Below are positions 43,721-53,865 of a stretch of 64,000 nt of DNA, in pieces. Each line of letters begins with the position of its first letter. Position 1 is the stretch's first letter. The notes under the pieces were generated by a model. The model was not told the DNA's origin, ran no database searches, and saw only the letters and a list, made by a program, of their open reading frames with translations. This stretch comes from Lasiosphaeria ovina. Its lineage: Eukaryota; Ascomycota; Sordariomycetes; Sordariales; Lasiosphaeriaceae. A program made the translations under genes and the position numbers. Location of the stretch: NCBI GenBank assembly GCA_033439765.1, contig JAULSN010000006.1:2418001-2482000 (forward strand), in the 5' to 3' direction.

Positions 43721-45691
43721 CTATTTACCCTTCTTACCGCTTCCATCTCCTCTATCTCTAATAAGCCGCTGCCTCCTCTCCCTAAACGGCCCAAAAACCT
43801 CATCCACCTCATCCCTCTCACATGCTTTGATGAGGTGTCTTACCCCCTCCGGCACATACGCCCCTTCCTCCGCTGCTAGATTCCCCGTCGTTCGGGTATA
43901 GAACTCCCCGGGCCCACACGTAAGAACCTCCCCGCGCTCAGAATCTCGCTTGACAAAGATATACCGCACTGCGGTGCAGTCCCGGGTATACCACTTCGAG
44001 CCGAAACCATCTTCATTGACAACAAGAAGCGTCCACCCCTCAGATCCAACTGGGTCCATCTTGCTCGACAAGTCCTCCCAGTCTCTGAACTTCATCCACA
44101 GCATCGGCGCAGTCCCCGGTACGGGCCCGACAGACCACTCATCGTCGACATCCATCGCCAGCGCGCACGCGGTGCCTAGCACCGTATGTCCCGCACGCAT
44201 GTGGCGGCGGTCGATTGTCGCGCCATTAGTTGCAAAGAACCAGAGGAGACGTGGCAGCCATGAAGAAAGTTTCCCCGGGTCGAGAAACGCGTCGTGCAGC
44301 GGGATATCAGCGAAGAAGAATGACCCATCGTAGTCACAGCGGTAGGAGATGTAATCGGGGGGGAGAAGTGAACTCCACTGGAGGCCGCCGGAGGTGAGGC
44401 GGGGGACAGTAACAGGGAGAGTTTCGGATTCTCGTTTCCGTTTCGAGATATCATTCTCCATGATGTTGGACAGGAAGACGATACGGTCAAGGCTCCCGTT
44501 TGGAGCGTGGTAATTGGGGAGAGAGACAAGGGGGGCTTGGGTTTCATCTGGGTATGGGGAGCTGGTAAAAGCGGCGGAGAAGAGGTCGTTATGGTACAGC
44601 TTGAGGGTGCGGGCGCCTTTTTCGTAGAGGAGCTGGAAGAGGGATGGGAGGGAGAGGGAGCTATGCATTAGAGAGAGGACCGTCAGTCTGGGGAATTTGT
44701 CCAGAAGCTTCGAGAGGACTTCGAGGTTGACGTTTTGGTGCCCTGAGAGGTCAACGCGGGTGATGTCGTCGTCGTGGCCGGCAAGTTCAAGAAGCTGTGA
44801 TACCGCCGTCTCGGGGAGCTGTGGGAACGCTGAGAAGTCGAAGGCGCTGTCACTCCGTACCCTGCGTAGCCATTCCTCGCCAGAAAGAGATTTCCCATCC
44901 TCATCCAGTGTCAACCCTTTCGGTTGAATCTTTTGCTCCTGGCTCTGCCTCGGGGCATCTTCCGGCCACGGGATCTCCGGCCATAGATCACGCAGCGTCC
45001 CCTCGTCGATCACATCCCACTCGCTCAGGTTTTCATACTCCCCAATCTTTGCCCACTGGAACCCCGGCCAGGTGAGGTATTTCTCCGCATCAAACAGGCG
45101 ACAGCGGAACGTATCTTTTGTCGCCTGAAACTGCCTATCCTCTTCCTCCTGTGCCGCGATTTTCTTCTTCTCCTCTTCGGTACAATAGCGGTATGGGTCG
45201 TAACCGTATTCCTCGTCCTCTTTGATGATCTTTTTCATGATGGGATCGTGGATTTTCGAGGGGTAGAACATGAAGCAGTATCGCAGGTGTCGCAGATCGG
45301 TAATGTCGACAATGGTGCAGCCGTTGTTATTCCTTACGAGCAGTTCCATCGGCGTGAGCTGGAAGTTATTTAGGCTGGCGGGATACACGTAGGGATAGGG
45401 GTCGAGGCGGGAGTCGAAGGTCGCGCCGAGGTAGAGGCATGTGTTGACGAATGGGAAGGAGGGGCTATTTTCTTTGTTGTGGGTGTTCCACCATGTTGCA
45501 TCTTGGCGGGCGGCATGGTCAAGGTCGTGGGAGAGGAGGGTTCGGTTTCTGGAGGAGCCGAAGATTTGTAGGAGGCGGTAGCAACCGTGGATTGCGTCTG
45601 TGTCGCCGCAGTTGCCCGATACCGCGATGGCGAGGGTGCGGTAACGTCCGTTGACCTTGGCGATGACCCAGTAGTGGTGGCTATTGCCCAT
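43721..45691 (-). CDS. 656-residue orphan protein with LRR-like segment
   Basis: A single long open frame with an ATG start at 45691 (MGNSHHYWVIAKVNGRYRTL). The middle (about residues 300-360) has leucine-rich-repeat-like spacing: DITRVDLSGHQNVNLEVLSK, then FPRLTVLSLMHSSLSLPSLF. Upstream is an acidic helical stretch (EEEKKKIAAQEEEDRQFQAT). The C-terminal part, with WTLLVVNEDGFGSKWYTRDC, may be a globular domain that recurs in related fungal orphan proteins. No enzyme motif, signal peptide or membrane segment is evident. The intact frame in a region of broken genes supports a real gene. Confidence 0.72.
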   Translation of the reverse strand: MGNSHHYWVIAKVNGRYRTLAIAVSGNCGDTDAIHGCYRLLQIFGSSRNRTLLSHDLDHAARQDATWWNTHNKENSPSFPFVNTCLYLGATFDSRLDPYPYVYPASLNNFQLTPMELLVRNNNGCTIVDITDLRHLRYCFMFYPSKIHDPIMKKIIKEDEEYGYDPYRYCTEEEKKKIAAQEEEDRQFQATKDTFRCRLFDAEKYLTWPGFQWAKIGEYENLSEWDVIDEGTLRDLWPEIPWPEDAPRQSQEQKIQPKGLTLDEDGKSLSGEEWLRRVRSDSAFDFSAFPQLPETAVSQLLELAGHDDDITRVDLSGHQNVNLEVLSKLLDKFPRLTVLSLMHSSLSLPSLFQLLYEKGARTLKLYHNDLFSAAFTSSPYPDETQAPLVSLPNYHAPNGSLDRIVFLSNIMENDISKRKRESETLPVTVPRLTSGGLQWSSLLPPDYISYRCDYDGSFFFADIPLHDAFLDPGKLSSWLPRLLWFFATNGATIDRRHMRAGHTVLGTACALAMDVDDEWSVGPVPGTAPMLWMKFRDWEDLSSKMDPVGSEGWTLLVVNEDGFGSKWYTRDCTAVRYIFVKRDSERGEVLTCGPGEFYTRTTGNLAAEEGAYVPEGVRHLIKACERDEVDEVFGPFRERRQRLIRDRGDGSGKKGK

Positions 45692-45880
45692 GGCGGCGAA
45701 GTTGTGCAGAAGTTTTGGGGAAAAGAAGTTGTTGTTTGGGGGAAAAGAAGAAGACTGAGCTAGTGTAAAGCCAAAGGAGGGGAAGACAAGATGTACTCGG
45801 ACCTACAGTAGGGGCAAGCTTCCGGATCCTACGCCACAAAATATTTCATGCCGGATTTCTCCACGCCAGCCATCTCTTTG

Positions 45881-46140
45881 TTCAGCTGAACGGAGCCACC
45901 GTAGGCGAGCTTGCGAGCCGTAGGTGGCGTAGTCTCTTCTACTTTACCGTGAAGGTGCCGAAAGTTTCTCGCATAGGGATTGGCTAGTTTTCGTCCGTGT
46001 CGAAATGGACTCCGGAGACTGGTCGATCGGATAATCCTCGGATTCCTTAAGCTGCGGAATACCGAGCGCAGCGAGCAGCCCGCCGCAGGCGCCCCCGGAG
46101 GGCTGCCGGAGGCACCGTTCAGCGAACCCTTCCTGACTTG
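45881..46140 (+). mobile_element. Helitron-like deleted element (copy B)
   Basis: Its reverse complement lines up with copy A (39492-40300): GGCGCCTGCGGCGGGCTG near one end, then TTATCCGATCGACCAGTC, CTAGCCAATCCCTATGCGAG and CTTTCGGCACCTTCAC. The helicase region and the minisatellite expansion are absent. The hairpin block CAGCTGAACGGAGCCACCGT (45883 onward) is inverted relative to its flanks when compared with copy A. The right border reads CCTTCCTGACTTG. Confidence 0.65.
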
Positions 46141-46508
46141 CCAGGTAGCTTATTTTACTACTCCTCTTCAAAGATGTAGTGACTCGAGACCGTTTCCCCG
46201 TTGTCCAGGATTTCTTCTGTTCCTCCCAAAGCATGTCTGCAGGCAGCGATGCAGGGGCCGCGAAGGATCGAAGGAAGGAGCCAAGCCTGTTCCAGTGGGT
46301 CAGGACCCTGGCAAACCGCAGAGCCCCCAAATCCAGCCGCTGCGGGACACCTTAAAATCAACATGCATCAGCCTTCGTGACCATCGCACAAGATCCTTGC
46401 TTCATCTGTCTTCAACATTTATCTTTACAGTCCCCAAGCTGCTACAAATGTCGATACTACCCATAATAGACACAATCTAATCATGATTAATCTACTTCGT
46501 CAATAGGC

Positions 46509-47090
46509 ATGTTGATACCCGCAAGCGGGAGCGCAACTAGCGTCTTCCCGGTCGCAGACTGGACCCCACCGCCAATCGAGACGCTCAATTTCACGACCAA
46601 CTGCGATCTGGTCCACGACTTTTACGGGAGCTGGTTCCAGAGCCTCCTCGAACTCGGCCAGGACGAAGACAAACTCGCAGTTTTTGACCTCCCGCTTAGC
46701 AACAGGGAATCATCATTTTCTGTCGCCAACTCGGTCGACGCCAGTGCCACCGAAGCCTAATTTCGCAATGCCCTCCCTCCGGACTTCCGGGGGCTGCCCA
46801 GATACGGCCAGATCCTCGACTGGGAGCTCGCCCTACGCACCAATTTCTCTCAGTCGCTCCCCGACCTCACCACGCTGACACCACCGCCTTATGTCGGTCC
46901 GATTAACTGGTTTCTCAACGACACGTACCAGGCCCCCTATTTCACCCATGTGATCAGGGACGCGGGCGTGCCTTGTCAGGTTCAGGCGTGCAGCAGCTTT
47001 TTCGTGGGACTGGCTCATCGAAGTTGGCGTAGCGGTAGTGGTGGCGGTACCATCGCTGGGGCTGGACGACGTACTCAGCCATCATCTTAG
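46509..47090 (+). pseudogene. Unknown gene fragment with one in-frame stop
   Basis: A plus-strand frame from MLIPASGSATSVFPVADWTP runs to 47088 with one interruption, TAA at 46758-46760, which could derive from CAA by a CpA transition. Downstream text such as LPRYGQILDWELALRTNFSQ and VGPINWFLNDTYQAPYFTHV looks like protein with N-glycosylation-type sites. The last 60 bp overlap the P450 remnant on the other strand, so the true boundary is near 47030. No family is recognised. Confidence 0.4.
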
Positions 47091-47410
47091 TGCTTTCCTC
47101 CTCCTACCAGGCGCCATACTAGCGCAGCGCGGTGCCGCTTAGCAGGCCGTGCATGACGCGGCGGCGCTCGGCCCACTTCTCCTGGGGCAGGATGATGAAT
47201 CGTCGGTCTTTTGCTGACCAAACCGCTGGAGATGGGCATGGGGGAGCGTGTGTTGGTGTGGCTGCCCCGTTTCGCGATGATTTCGTTGATGACGCGGTGC
47301 GAGTTAAGGAGGATCCAGGTTTTGGACCCGAGATGCATCGTCGTCATTCCGCCATATTTGGCCAGCTCTTTCAAATGTGGCCAGGAAAATAGTCAGCAGG
47401 GCTACAAAGA
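47030..47410 (-). pseudogene. Cytochrome P450 N-terminal fragment
   Basis: Minus-strand reading gives WPHLKELAKYGGMTTMHLGS, KTWILLNSHRVINEIIAKRG and SPMPISSGLVS, the usual P450 substrate-entry region. After a frameshift near 47205 it continues FIILPQEKWAERRRVMHGLL. Two in-frame TAG codons follow at 47119-47121 and 47104-47106, both at positions where a Gln (CAG) is expected. The haem-binding region is missing and homology stops near 47030. The two stops are what RIP would produce. Confidence 0.75.
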
Positions 47411-48929
47411 AAAAAGAGGGGCAAAATGAAAGGTCTTCACAGAAAGGTGGCGCTGGACATACAGTGGGGCTTCAGCGAGTCGCTGTTCTTGTTGGCCAGC
47501 GTCAAAACTGCATCATCCTGGTTGGAGTCGAGGTGATAGGTAAGAAGGAGTAGAACACCACGGTACCAGCGAAGAACTGACCGGCCCGAGTACCCTAGAG
47601 GCGGATCGCAGTGATTCTCCCCGTGTCTTGAAAGCCGTACAAGACAAGAGTATTTTTTTTTTCGAGGACCGGGCAGGGTCTCGGACGTCCGGTGGTCCGC
47701 ACCGGCCTGAGGGTCACACACCCAAGGCAATAATTAGAGGTCGTGCGCATGGTGGTGCTGACCGGGCAGGTCGGCCGCTCACTGGTCTGGCTGATCGCTG
47801 GCACGGGCCGCTTGCTGTCAGGTTCTCCGGAGATGCCCACCTGTTCACCGCCGTACAACCTACTCAAAGGCTCTGGCTGGAAGCCAGACCCACACAAGCA
47901 ATAGGATCAAGCAGTTGCAATTCCATTCAATTCCACAAAATCCAAGAGTGCAGTGCATCTGGCAGGGGATAGACGGAGGTGGAGAACACAGAGCACCATG
48001 ACAAGAAGGGGAGTGAGACTGCGAAGGCGGTGTGACAAAGGGACTCTAATTAACTCCTTCTCTGTATTTCTTTCAGAATATCTTCTAGTAAAAGTTGGCT
48101 TTGCTTTAAACGCTATACTTCTATCCTACTAGTTCGCTCTATTTCCTGCGCTTCTTGAGTTTTTGACTCTAACCGTACTAAACTAAAACCTCTCCTTCTA
48201 TCCTTAACGCGGTCAGGGTTATATCGTTTAAATTTATAGATATGATCGTGTGCTTTAGCATTTGTCTCTGGGACGTCAAACCTGAACTATCCTAGGCCGT
48301 CATGGGCCGGAAATATAGGCGCCGATACGCCTTGCCGGACATGGCAGGGGTTGATATATCCGTCGGGTCCCCTTCTTCCAAGCCGCGCTCTGTCGGTGGC
48401 GCGAGCTGCGCAGTCCGCGCCTTTTCCCATGCCGACGGCTCGTTCCGCTCCAGCCCCGTGTGGATTTGAGGAGGCACACCGTGCAAAGACGTTTGCCAAC
48501 TGTCCATTCTGCCGTGTCAATATCAACCTTCGCATACAGTCGGTTATTCCTCTTAAGCCGCACTGGCGCCTTCTTGACAACGCGGCGCCGCACCGACAAG
48601 AGCGCTGAGAGATCACTCGGCGCTGGCTTCTCGGTTCCCTGCCATGATTCGTGGATCTCCTCTATTACTTTCAAAAGCGGATGGGGAAGAACGTTTATCA
48701 CGAGCTCCTGCACGTTGTTGGGAAACACTGTGATATGTCACTTAACGTGTTTCGGATATCTCACGCTCTGTCTCTTCCCCTCCAGGCCGCTGTACTGGGT
48801 GATAAGGCCGTAATAAGAATTCAGCGCGACCAGCATCTCCTCCACGACCGTAAGACCTTCTAGTACATCTAGAAACATGTATTTACACCCTAGATGTATA
48901 TGCAGCTGCGCTGCCGGTGATAGGACCCC
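47411..48929. other. Intergenic with inverted repeat
   Basis: No supported gene. A minus-strand frame at 48300-48728 (contains HPLLKVIEEIHESW) is not recognised and may be a decayed gene piece. A 9 bp perfect inverted repeat, TACATCTAG at 48864-48872 and CTAGATGTA at 48890-48898, could form a hairpin with a 17-base loop. Confidence 0.45.
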
Positions 48930-50024
48930 TTTACGTTGAGACTAGAAACGAGGGTGCTGATTCTACCCTGCGTCTCGAGACGGATATTCCGGGATCTGAG
49001 ATTGCATTCCCCAGGCTGAGAAATCTTTCTCCTGACGACGAAGAACGACGACCGCGCTCTCTTGCTACCTTGGACAATGACATCCCCGTGTGGATAGAGT
49101 GGAGGTATTACGAGGGAGTCTTCCGCAAAGATTATGACGACGATGACGACAATGAGGACGATGGCAAACATCCCGCTCCACCTCGCTTCGTGGTCCAGCG
49201 CATATCTCGCTTGGCAAGGCTTCTCAGTGACCAGGAAACGCCGTCCGAATTCCTCGTGCCCGAGTGCGTTGGCTATGTGCACGACAAGGAGCGGTCTCGC
49301 TTCGGTTTCGTCTTCGAGAGCCTATCTCCGGCCCCAGTCACATACGGCCGTCTCAACCCTCCCACCACGCTACTCGACTTATTATCCAGCACAGTCCCAA
49401 AAACCCTCGCTTACGGTAAGAATTCGTATCGCCTACATGGTCGCGACATCCATCTGGTATCTCCACGCCACCAATTGGTTGCACAAGGGACTGAGGAGTG
49501 AGAACGTTGTCTTTGAATGCGGCTCCGCGACGGTGGATGTTAGACATAAGAAGCCGTTCGTTTGTGGGTTCGACTATTCGCGCCCGGCCATCATCGGAGA
49601 GAAGACCGAGCAGCCGCTCGAAAACCCGCTGCACGACATGTATCGCCACCCGAAGGTCCAGTTTAGTGTGCCACGCGAGGGCAGGAGTGGATTTAACAAA
49701 CTGCATGACGTCTACAGCTTGGGAGTCGTCCTTTTCGAGATCGCCGTCTGGAAGCCCATTCATACGGTGCTGGGGTTTGGCAGTCCTGGCCCAATCAAGA
49801 CATCCATGGTAAAGAGCGTACAATCCAGCTTATTGGAAGCCGAGAACATTGCTTTGATCGAGTCCGAGGCGGGTGACGCCGTTGCGTCCACTGTGTGAGC
49901 GTGCTTAGATGGTTCGTTGATGGACCCACGAGACGAGAGCATGTTGGGTCCTGACAGTAATGCTCGACTTCAATTTGAGTTCGGCGAGAAAGTGGTAAGG
50001 GTGCTGGATGGAATTGCCATCTAG
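48930..50024 (+). pseudogene. Kinase-like protein of the HeLo/prion-inhibition group, broken
   Basis: The first part, with AFPRLRNLSPDDEERRPRSL, ATLDNDIPVWIEWRYYEGVF, FVVQRISRLARLLSDQETPS and CVGYVHDKERSRFGFVFES, is in one frame. A frameshift near 49400 leads into the kinase-like part VRIRIAYMVATSIWYLHATN, WLHKGLRSENVVFE, PFVCGFDYSRPA, MYRHPKVQF and LHDVYSLGVVLFEIAVWKP. An in-frame TGA at 49896-49898 precedes the true end LQFEFGEKVVRVLDGIAI (stop at 50022-50024). It lacks a canonical catalytic Asp (HKGLRSEN), as is usual for this group, which is linked to fungal cell-death signalling. The N-terminal domain was not found upstream. Confidence 0.78.
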
Positions 50025-50459
50025 ATTCATGGTCAAATAGGAGTAGCATGAAGACGGAAGATCACCTCCCTCACACTGACATACCTAGCTAGACCAGGTA
50101 CCCAACCTGAGATCAGAGCACAGTGCTCGGTCTTCTTGTGCAGCGCGAAGTGGCCCAAGCACATCCAGAATTGGAATAAGCCGCTACAACCACTCCATTG
50201 CTCCAGTATCGAGCCGTCCAACAACCTAAGAAATCTATTATCAGAGCGAAGCCCAAGGCCCTGAAACACGGCTCGCCGCTATCTATTACTGTATTACATG
50301 TCCATCTTTTCCAGTTCCCAGTCCCGTTAAATCCCTCCGTGTAGAGAACCCAGTTGCATCATCAGACCGTCATCGTCTCATCAACTTGAAATACCCACTC
50401 CGACCCCCTCTTACGAACCACAACCTTCCAGCCCAGTTTCAGCGCATATATCGGCCCCA

Positions 50460-51212
50460 CTACTTCCCGACAGCATCAAAGTGATGGTACATGTTGATCA
50501 CCACATCCTTCACCTGCGGAACCTCGCGAAACTTGGCATCGACCAACTCCATGGCAGCCGCCCCGAGCCCTCGCGTCCGTATCATGTAGACTTCTAGTTG
50601 AGATGCACCGTCCCGACCACTGTCTCGAGCGTCTCCAGGCTGGTGCATTGCTCCCTGATGAGATCCAGCATGATGGGGTTGGCCAACCTGCCAGCAGTCC
50701 AGTCTCTTATGAGACCTCGACGACTGCGACGATGGGCTCTGGTTCACAGCGAGTGGCGATGAGGACATGGTCGAATGCGAGGAGCCTGAGGACAGCGTCT
50801 TGCCATGCCTGGGCTTGGATGATGTAGATGGCGTAGGCTGATAAGTGGGCTGCTCCTCGGGCTGCTGCTCGATGACTTCGTAGTCATCTTCGTCTTCGAT
50901 AGGGGGAAGGGGAGCAGGTTGGGGCTTTCTGCCCTTCCAATACTCCTTGAGCTGGTCCCTAAGCTCATGGGACTCCTCCCTTGCGTCGTCTTGGGAGTTT
51001 CTGAGCTGTCTCCGGGCTCGTTCAAACTCTTCGAACGAGTTCTTCAAGTTCGTCGAGGTGATGGGATTCTGGTGGTACTCCAGCGTGCGCCCTCCGATGG
51101 AGCAACTCCCAATAGCTTCTTTTCTGGCCCTCGTGTCTGGAGGATTCGCGAGAGGATGCCGACGGTGACGAGTCTTTTCATTTCTGGCCACCGCCATCGG
51201 GATCGTAGTCAT
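50460..51212 (-). CDS. Hypothetical coiled-coil protein (copy of a tandem pair)
   Basis: A 250-residue open frame. The recognisable core is TLEYHQNPITSTNLKNSFEE continuing to EFERARRQLRNSQDDAREES, a basic/acidic coiled coil, then KEYWKGRKPQPAPLPPIEDE and an acidic linker ending in YEVIEQQPEE. A Ser-rich stretch and a C-terminal block, VYMIRTRGLGAAAMELVDAK, follow. The true start may lie upstream across a break, since the first 50 residues look non-coding. A decayed second copy lies at 51240-51620. Function unknown; possibly also a pseudogene. Confidence 0.4.
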   Translation of the reverse strand: MTTIPMAVARNEKTRHRRHPLANPPDTRARKEAIGSCSIGGRTLEYHQNPITSTNLKNSFEEFERARRQLRNSQDDAREESHELRDQLKEYWKGRKPQPAPLPPIEDEDDYEVIEQQPEEQPTYQPTPSTSSKPRHGKTLSSGSSHSTMSSSPLAVNQSPSSQSSRSHKRLDCWQVGQPHHAGSHQGAMHQPGDARDSGRDGASQLEVYMIRTRGLGAAAMELVDAKFREVPQVKDVVINMYHHFDAVGK

Positions 51213-51239
51213 TCGCAGGAGGGAGCGGCTTCGACGAAG

Positions 51240-51620
51240 AGACGGAGTTTGACGGCCGTGGGCCTGGGCTGGCAGGGTACCTCGACCACCTCGTAGCTAG
51301 CTTCGTCCTCGTCTGCGTTCGTCTCCCCGAATACGCCGGAAGCAACAGGCAGAGGAGCTGTTTCGGCGATGGGATTGAGGCTACCGCGATGCTGCTTTCA
51401 GTGCTCCTTTGGCTGGTCTTTCAGGGCGTACGATTGTTCTCTCGCGTAGTCTTGTGCATTCCTGAGGGCTCTTCGGCCCTCTTGAACGCCTAATGAGAGC
51501 CGGTGAGGTTTGTCGACGAGATGGGATACTGGTAGTATTCGAGCGTGCCGTCCTCTCATAGTGCGAGTATTCATTGAGGCTGGTGCCACCCTTGGTGAAG
51601 GTCATGATCTCGGCGTGTCC
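51240..51620 (-). pseudogene. Decayed duplicate of the 50460-51212 coiled-coil gene
   Basis: Minus-strand text TLEYYQYPISSTNLTGSH, then a stop and a frameshift, then AREQSYALKDQPKEH with a stop where the neighbour has Trp, then DEDEASYEVVE. Nucleotide similarity to the neighbour is obvious over about 160 bp around the coiled coil. This is a tandem duplication about 450 bp apart. Confidence 0.6.
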
Positions 51621-53865
51621 GGGGGGGTCAGGCTTCCCGAGATAAGAAAGTGCCTGGTTCCTCGCATAAACAAGGGCCGCTCCGTCATAGGCACTCTGTA
51701 GCCTCGCCTCTTTCATATCCTTTCTGTGGCTAGGCTAGCAGGGATCAGGCCGGACCCCGGCCTGATGCCCTCAAGCCGAGGCATAGGTGGATATGGGATC
51801 CACCGGTCCAGGCCATCATTTCCACATATATATTCCGCTGTGGCCCAGATAGCTAGTCTTCCTGCAAGCAATCCAGTCAACACTTTCCTGCCCACACACT
51901 GTGGTTGACAAACCCTACCACATTTTGGTTTGACGGGAACTTGACGGTAGTAAGATTTTGAACCAAGCCTACACCTAGGTAAAGTAACCTTTTGCTCGGA
52001 CAAGAAGAAACGAGATGGTGGGGCCCGAAAATGTTAAAGAAGGAAGTCTTTTGTCCTCTGGAATTGAGAAAACTCTCATATGATATCGATCGGAGATTAT
52101 CCTGCAGCAAAATCAACACTGGAAGTAACATTGCGGTTAAACTGCATTGCAGAAAGTAATTGGAAAAAATCGGACAGAAACTGTCATCTTAACGTACCAA
52201 AGCTGTCGAGTGGACTGGAATTGTGACACTTTGAACAAAAAGCCCAATGACTGTATGAGGGTTGGGCAGGGCAAAGCGAAAAATGATCACGGGATGGAAA
52301 AAAAGTTAGCAGGTGGCCACCTTTTCCATCATCTAAGCTTCGAACCCTGAGCCTCTGCCATCCTAAGCGCCCTCTCGGCCAAGCCCCAAAACTCTGCCAC
52401 CATGATACCCGCTGCACCAAAAAAAAAGCCTCAAAGTCGCGACACGCAAAAGGTACCTGCCGAGGAGGTACTCGGTACCTCGGGGCTGCGCGCAACTCTG
52501 CTCCTCGGCGGCGCCGTGCAAAAGGTTTGGCGGAATCTTGCAAGTACAAAAAGTGAGGGCTGTTCCTAGTCCCTCTCCTACTCCGTTCACCCCGGAGGTC
52601 GGGCACGCCTCAGACTATTATCACGCAACTTCTGCTCTTAGCATCGGTCACAAGGACCTAAGCGGTGAGCTAGGTTTATTTTAATACTCATCACCGGCTT
52701 ATCAAAGCGTCTCGGAATTTGGACCATACGGGTACGTCTCCATTGAATCCTCCAAGAGCAAGTGGTGCGTTAGGATGCAGCAATTGGCACCTTCCACGGT
52801 GAAGGGGCCGAGATGCAGCCTTACTCCTACCTTCACCAATCTGCTGCACCCATTAGCAGCAGAGAGGAGAGAGACTAACAGCTAGCAGTAGCATCCGAGG
52901 CACAATTGACGGCTCCAACCCGAGGAGCTTGACCATTCTGGAGGTTTGTAAGAACTGTGATGATATCGGGTGGGTGTCATCCTGGTAAGTCGAGCACGGG
53001 CTGCAAATCCTGCGGCACGCACAGGAGTCGCCCAATTTCGGGCTCTGAGTTCTCTACTGGCGGGTTCCGGGGGAAATATTGCACACTGGGGACCTTACGG
53101 GGGCGCCGACAGCGCAGGGTGGGACCATCTTGGAGTGCTGGTTGCTGGCTTAAACACCAAGTGAAGGGGACCGCGGTTACCAATTTCCAAATCTGAATTC
53201 CCCAGCTGAGTTGTATAGGGGAGTCGCTACCATCTAGGTAGTCGGCGGGTCAAGTGGCCGAACTGGTCTCAGACTTGTCGCCGCCGTTCACCCCGAAAAA
53301 GAGCATCAGCGATGCTGCGGCCCCCATGTCCCCGACGAGCTGCGAGACGAGATGCACGCTCAAAGAGGCGACCGGTCGGAGCGAGACATATACCCTGGGC
53401 TGTAACAGCTTGCACCTCTTGGAGAGTTTCGGGGGAAGAAAGTGTCAATATCTCGTATTTCTTCAAGTTGACGTTTATTGGGCTGTTGATGGTGGGCTAG
53501 ATGCCCCCCGAATCCCCAACACAGTGTCCCAAAGAGGCCAACTCGTTAGTTTATTTGCCCACATCTAACACGTCGCAGAAAGATGTAGAATGCGCAAAAA
53601 TCGTCGTTCAATTGGTTCATAATCACTGTATTCACCACCCCTTAAGGAGAGCGGGGCAGTTATTCACGAGACGTGATATCCGAACCAGCACAGCAAGCAG
53701 GTACCTACCTTGCAATTTGCTTCACGCATCTCCGTGTACTCGGCGGGAGGAAAAGAACGAAATAAAAAGGAAACGAGGAAAGAAAATAAGGAACCACAGT
53801 GGAGGTCAAAACCAAACATGCAGACAGAACGTCAACCGCAACCTCTCACAAAACCGACCATGCCA
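51621..53865. other. Long intergenic stretch
   Basis: No protein gene supported. A possible Pol III-type element is noted separately at 52298-52381. Other open frames are short and without motifs. Confidence 0.45.
52298..52381 (-). ncRNA. Possible Pol III element (box A / box B / T-run)
   Basis: On the minus strand TGGCCGAGAGG (52371-52381) resembles a tRNA box A and GGTTCGAAGC (52337-52346) a box B, and a run of seven T (52298-52304) follows. The spacing would suit a pseudo-tRNA or SINE-like unit. The cloverleaf stems do not form, so it is not a functional tRNA. Confidence 0.2.

Noticed and set aside
48300..48728. 142-codon minus-strand frame as an N-terminal domain of a kinase-like gene
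   Set aside because: No recognisable domain and on the opposite strand to the kinase-like pseudogene at 48.9 kb; left as unassigned.
52298..52381. Functional tRNA-Leu or tRNA-Ser
   Set aside because: Box A and box B are similar to tRNA, but the acceptor, anticodon and T stems do not pair.
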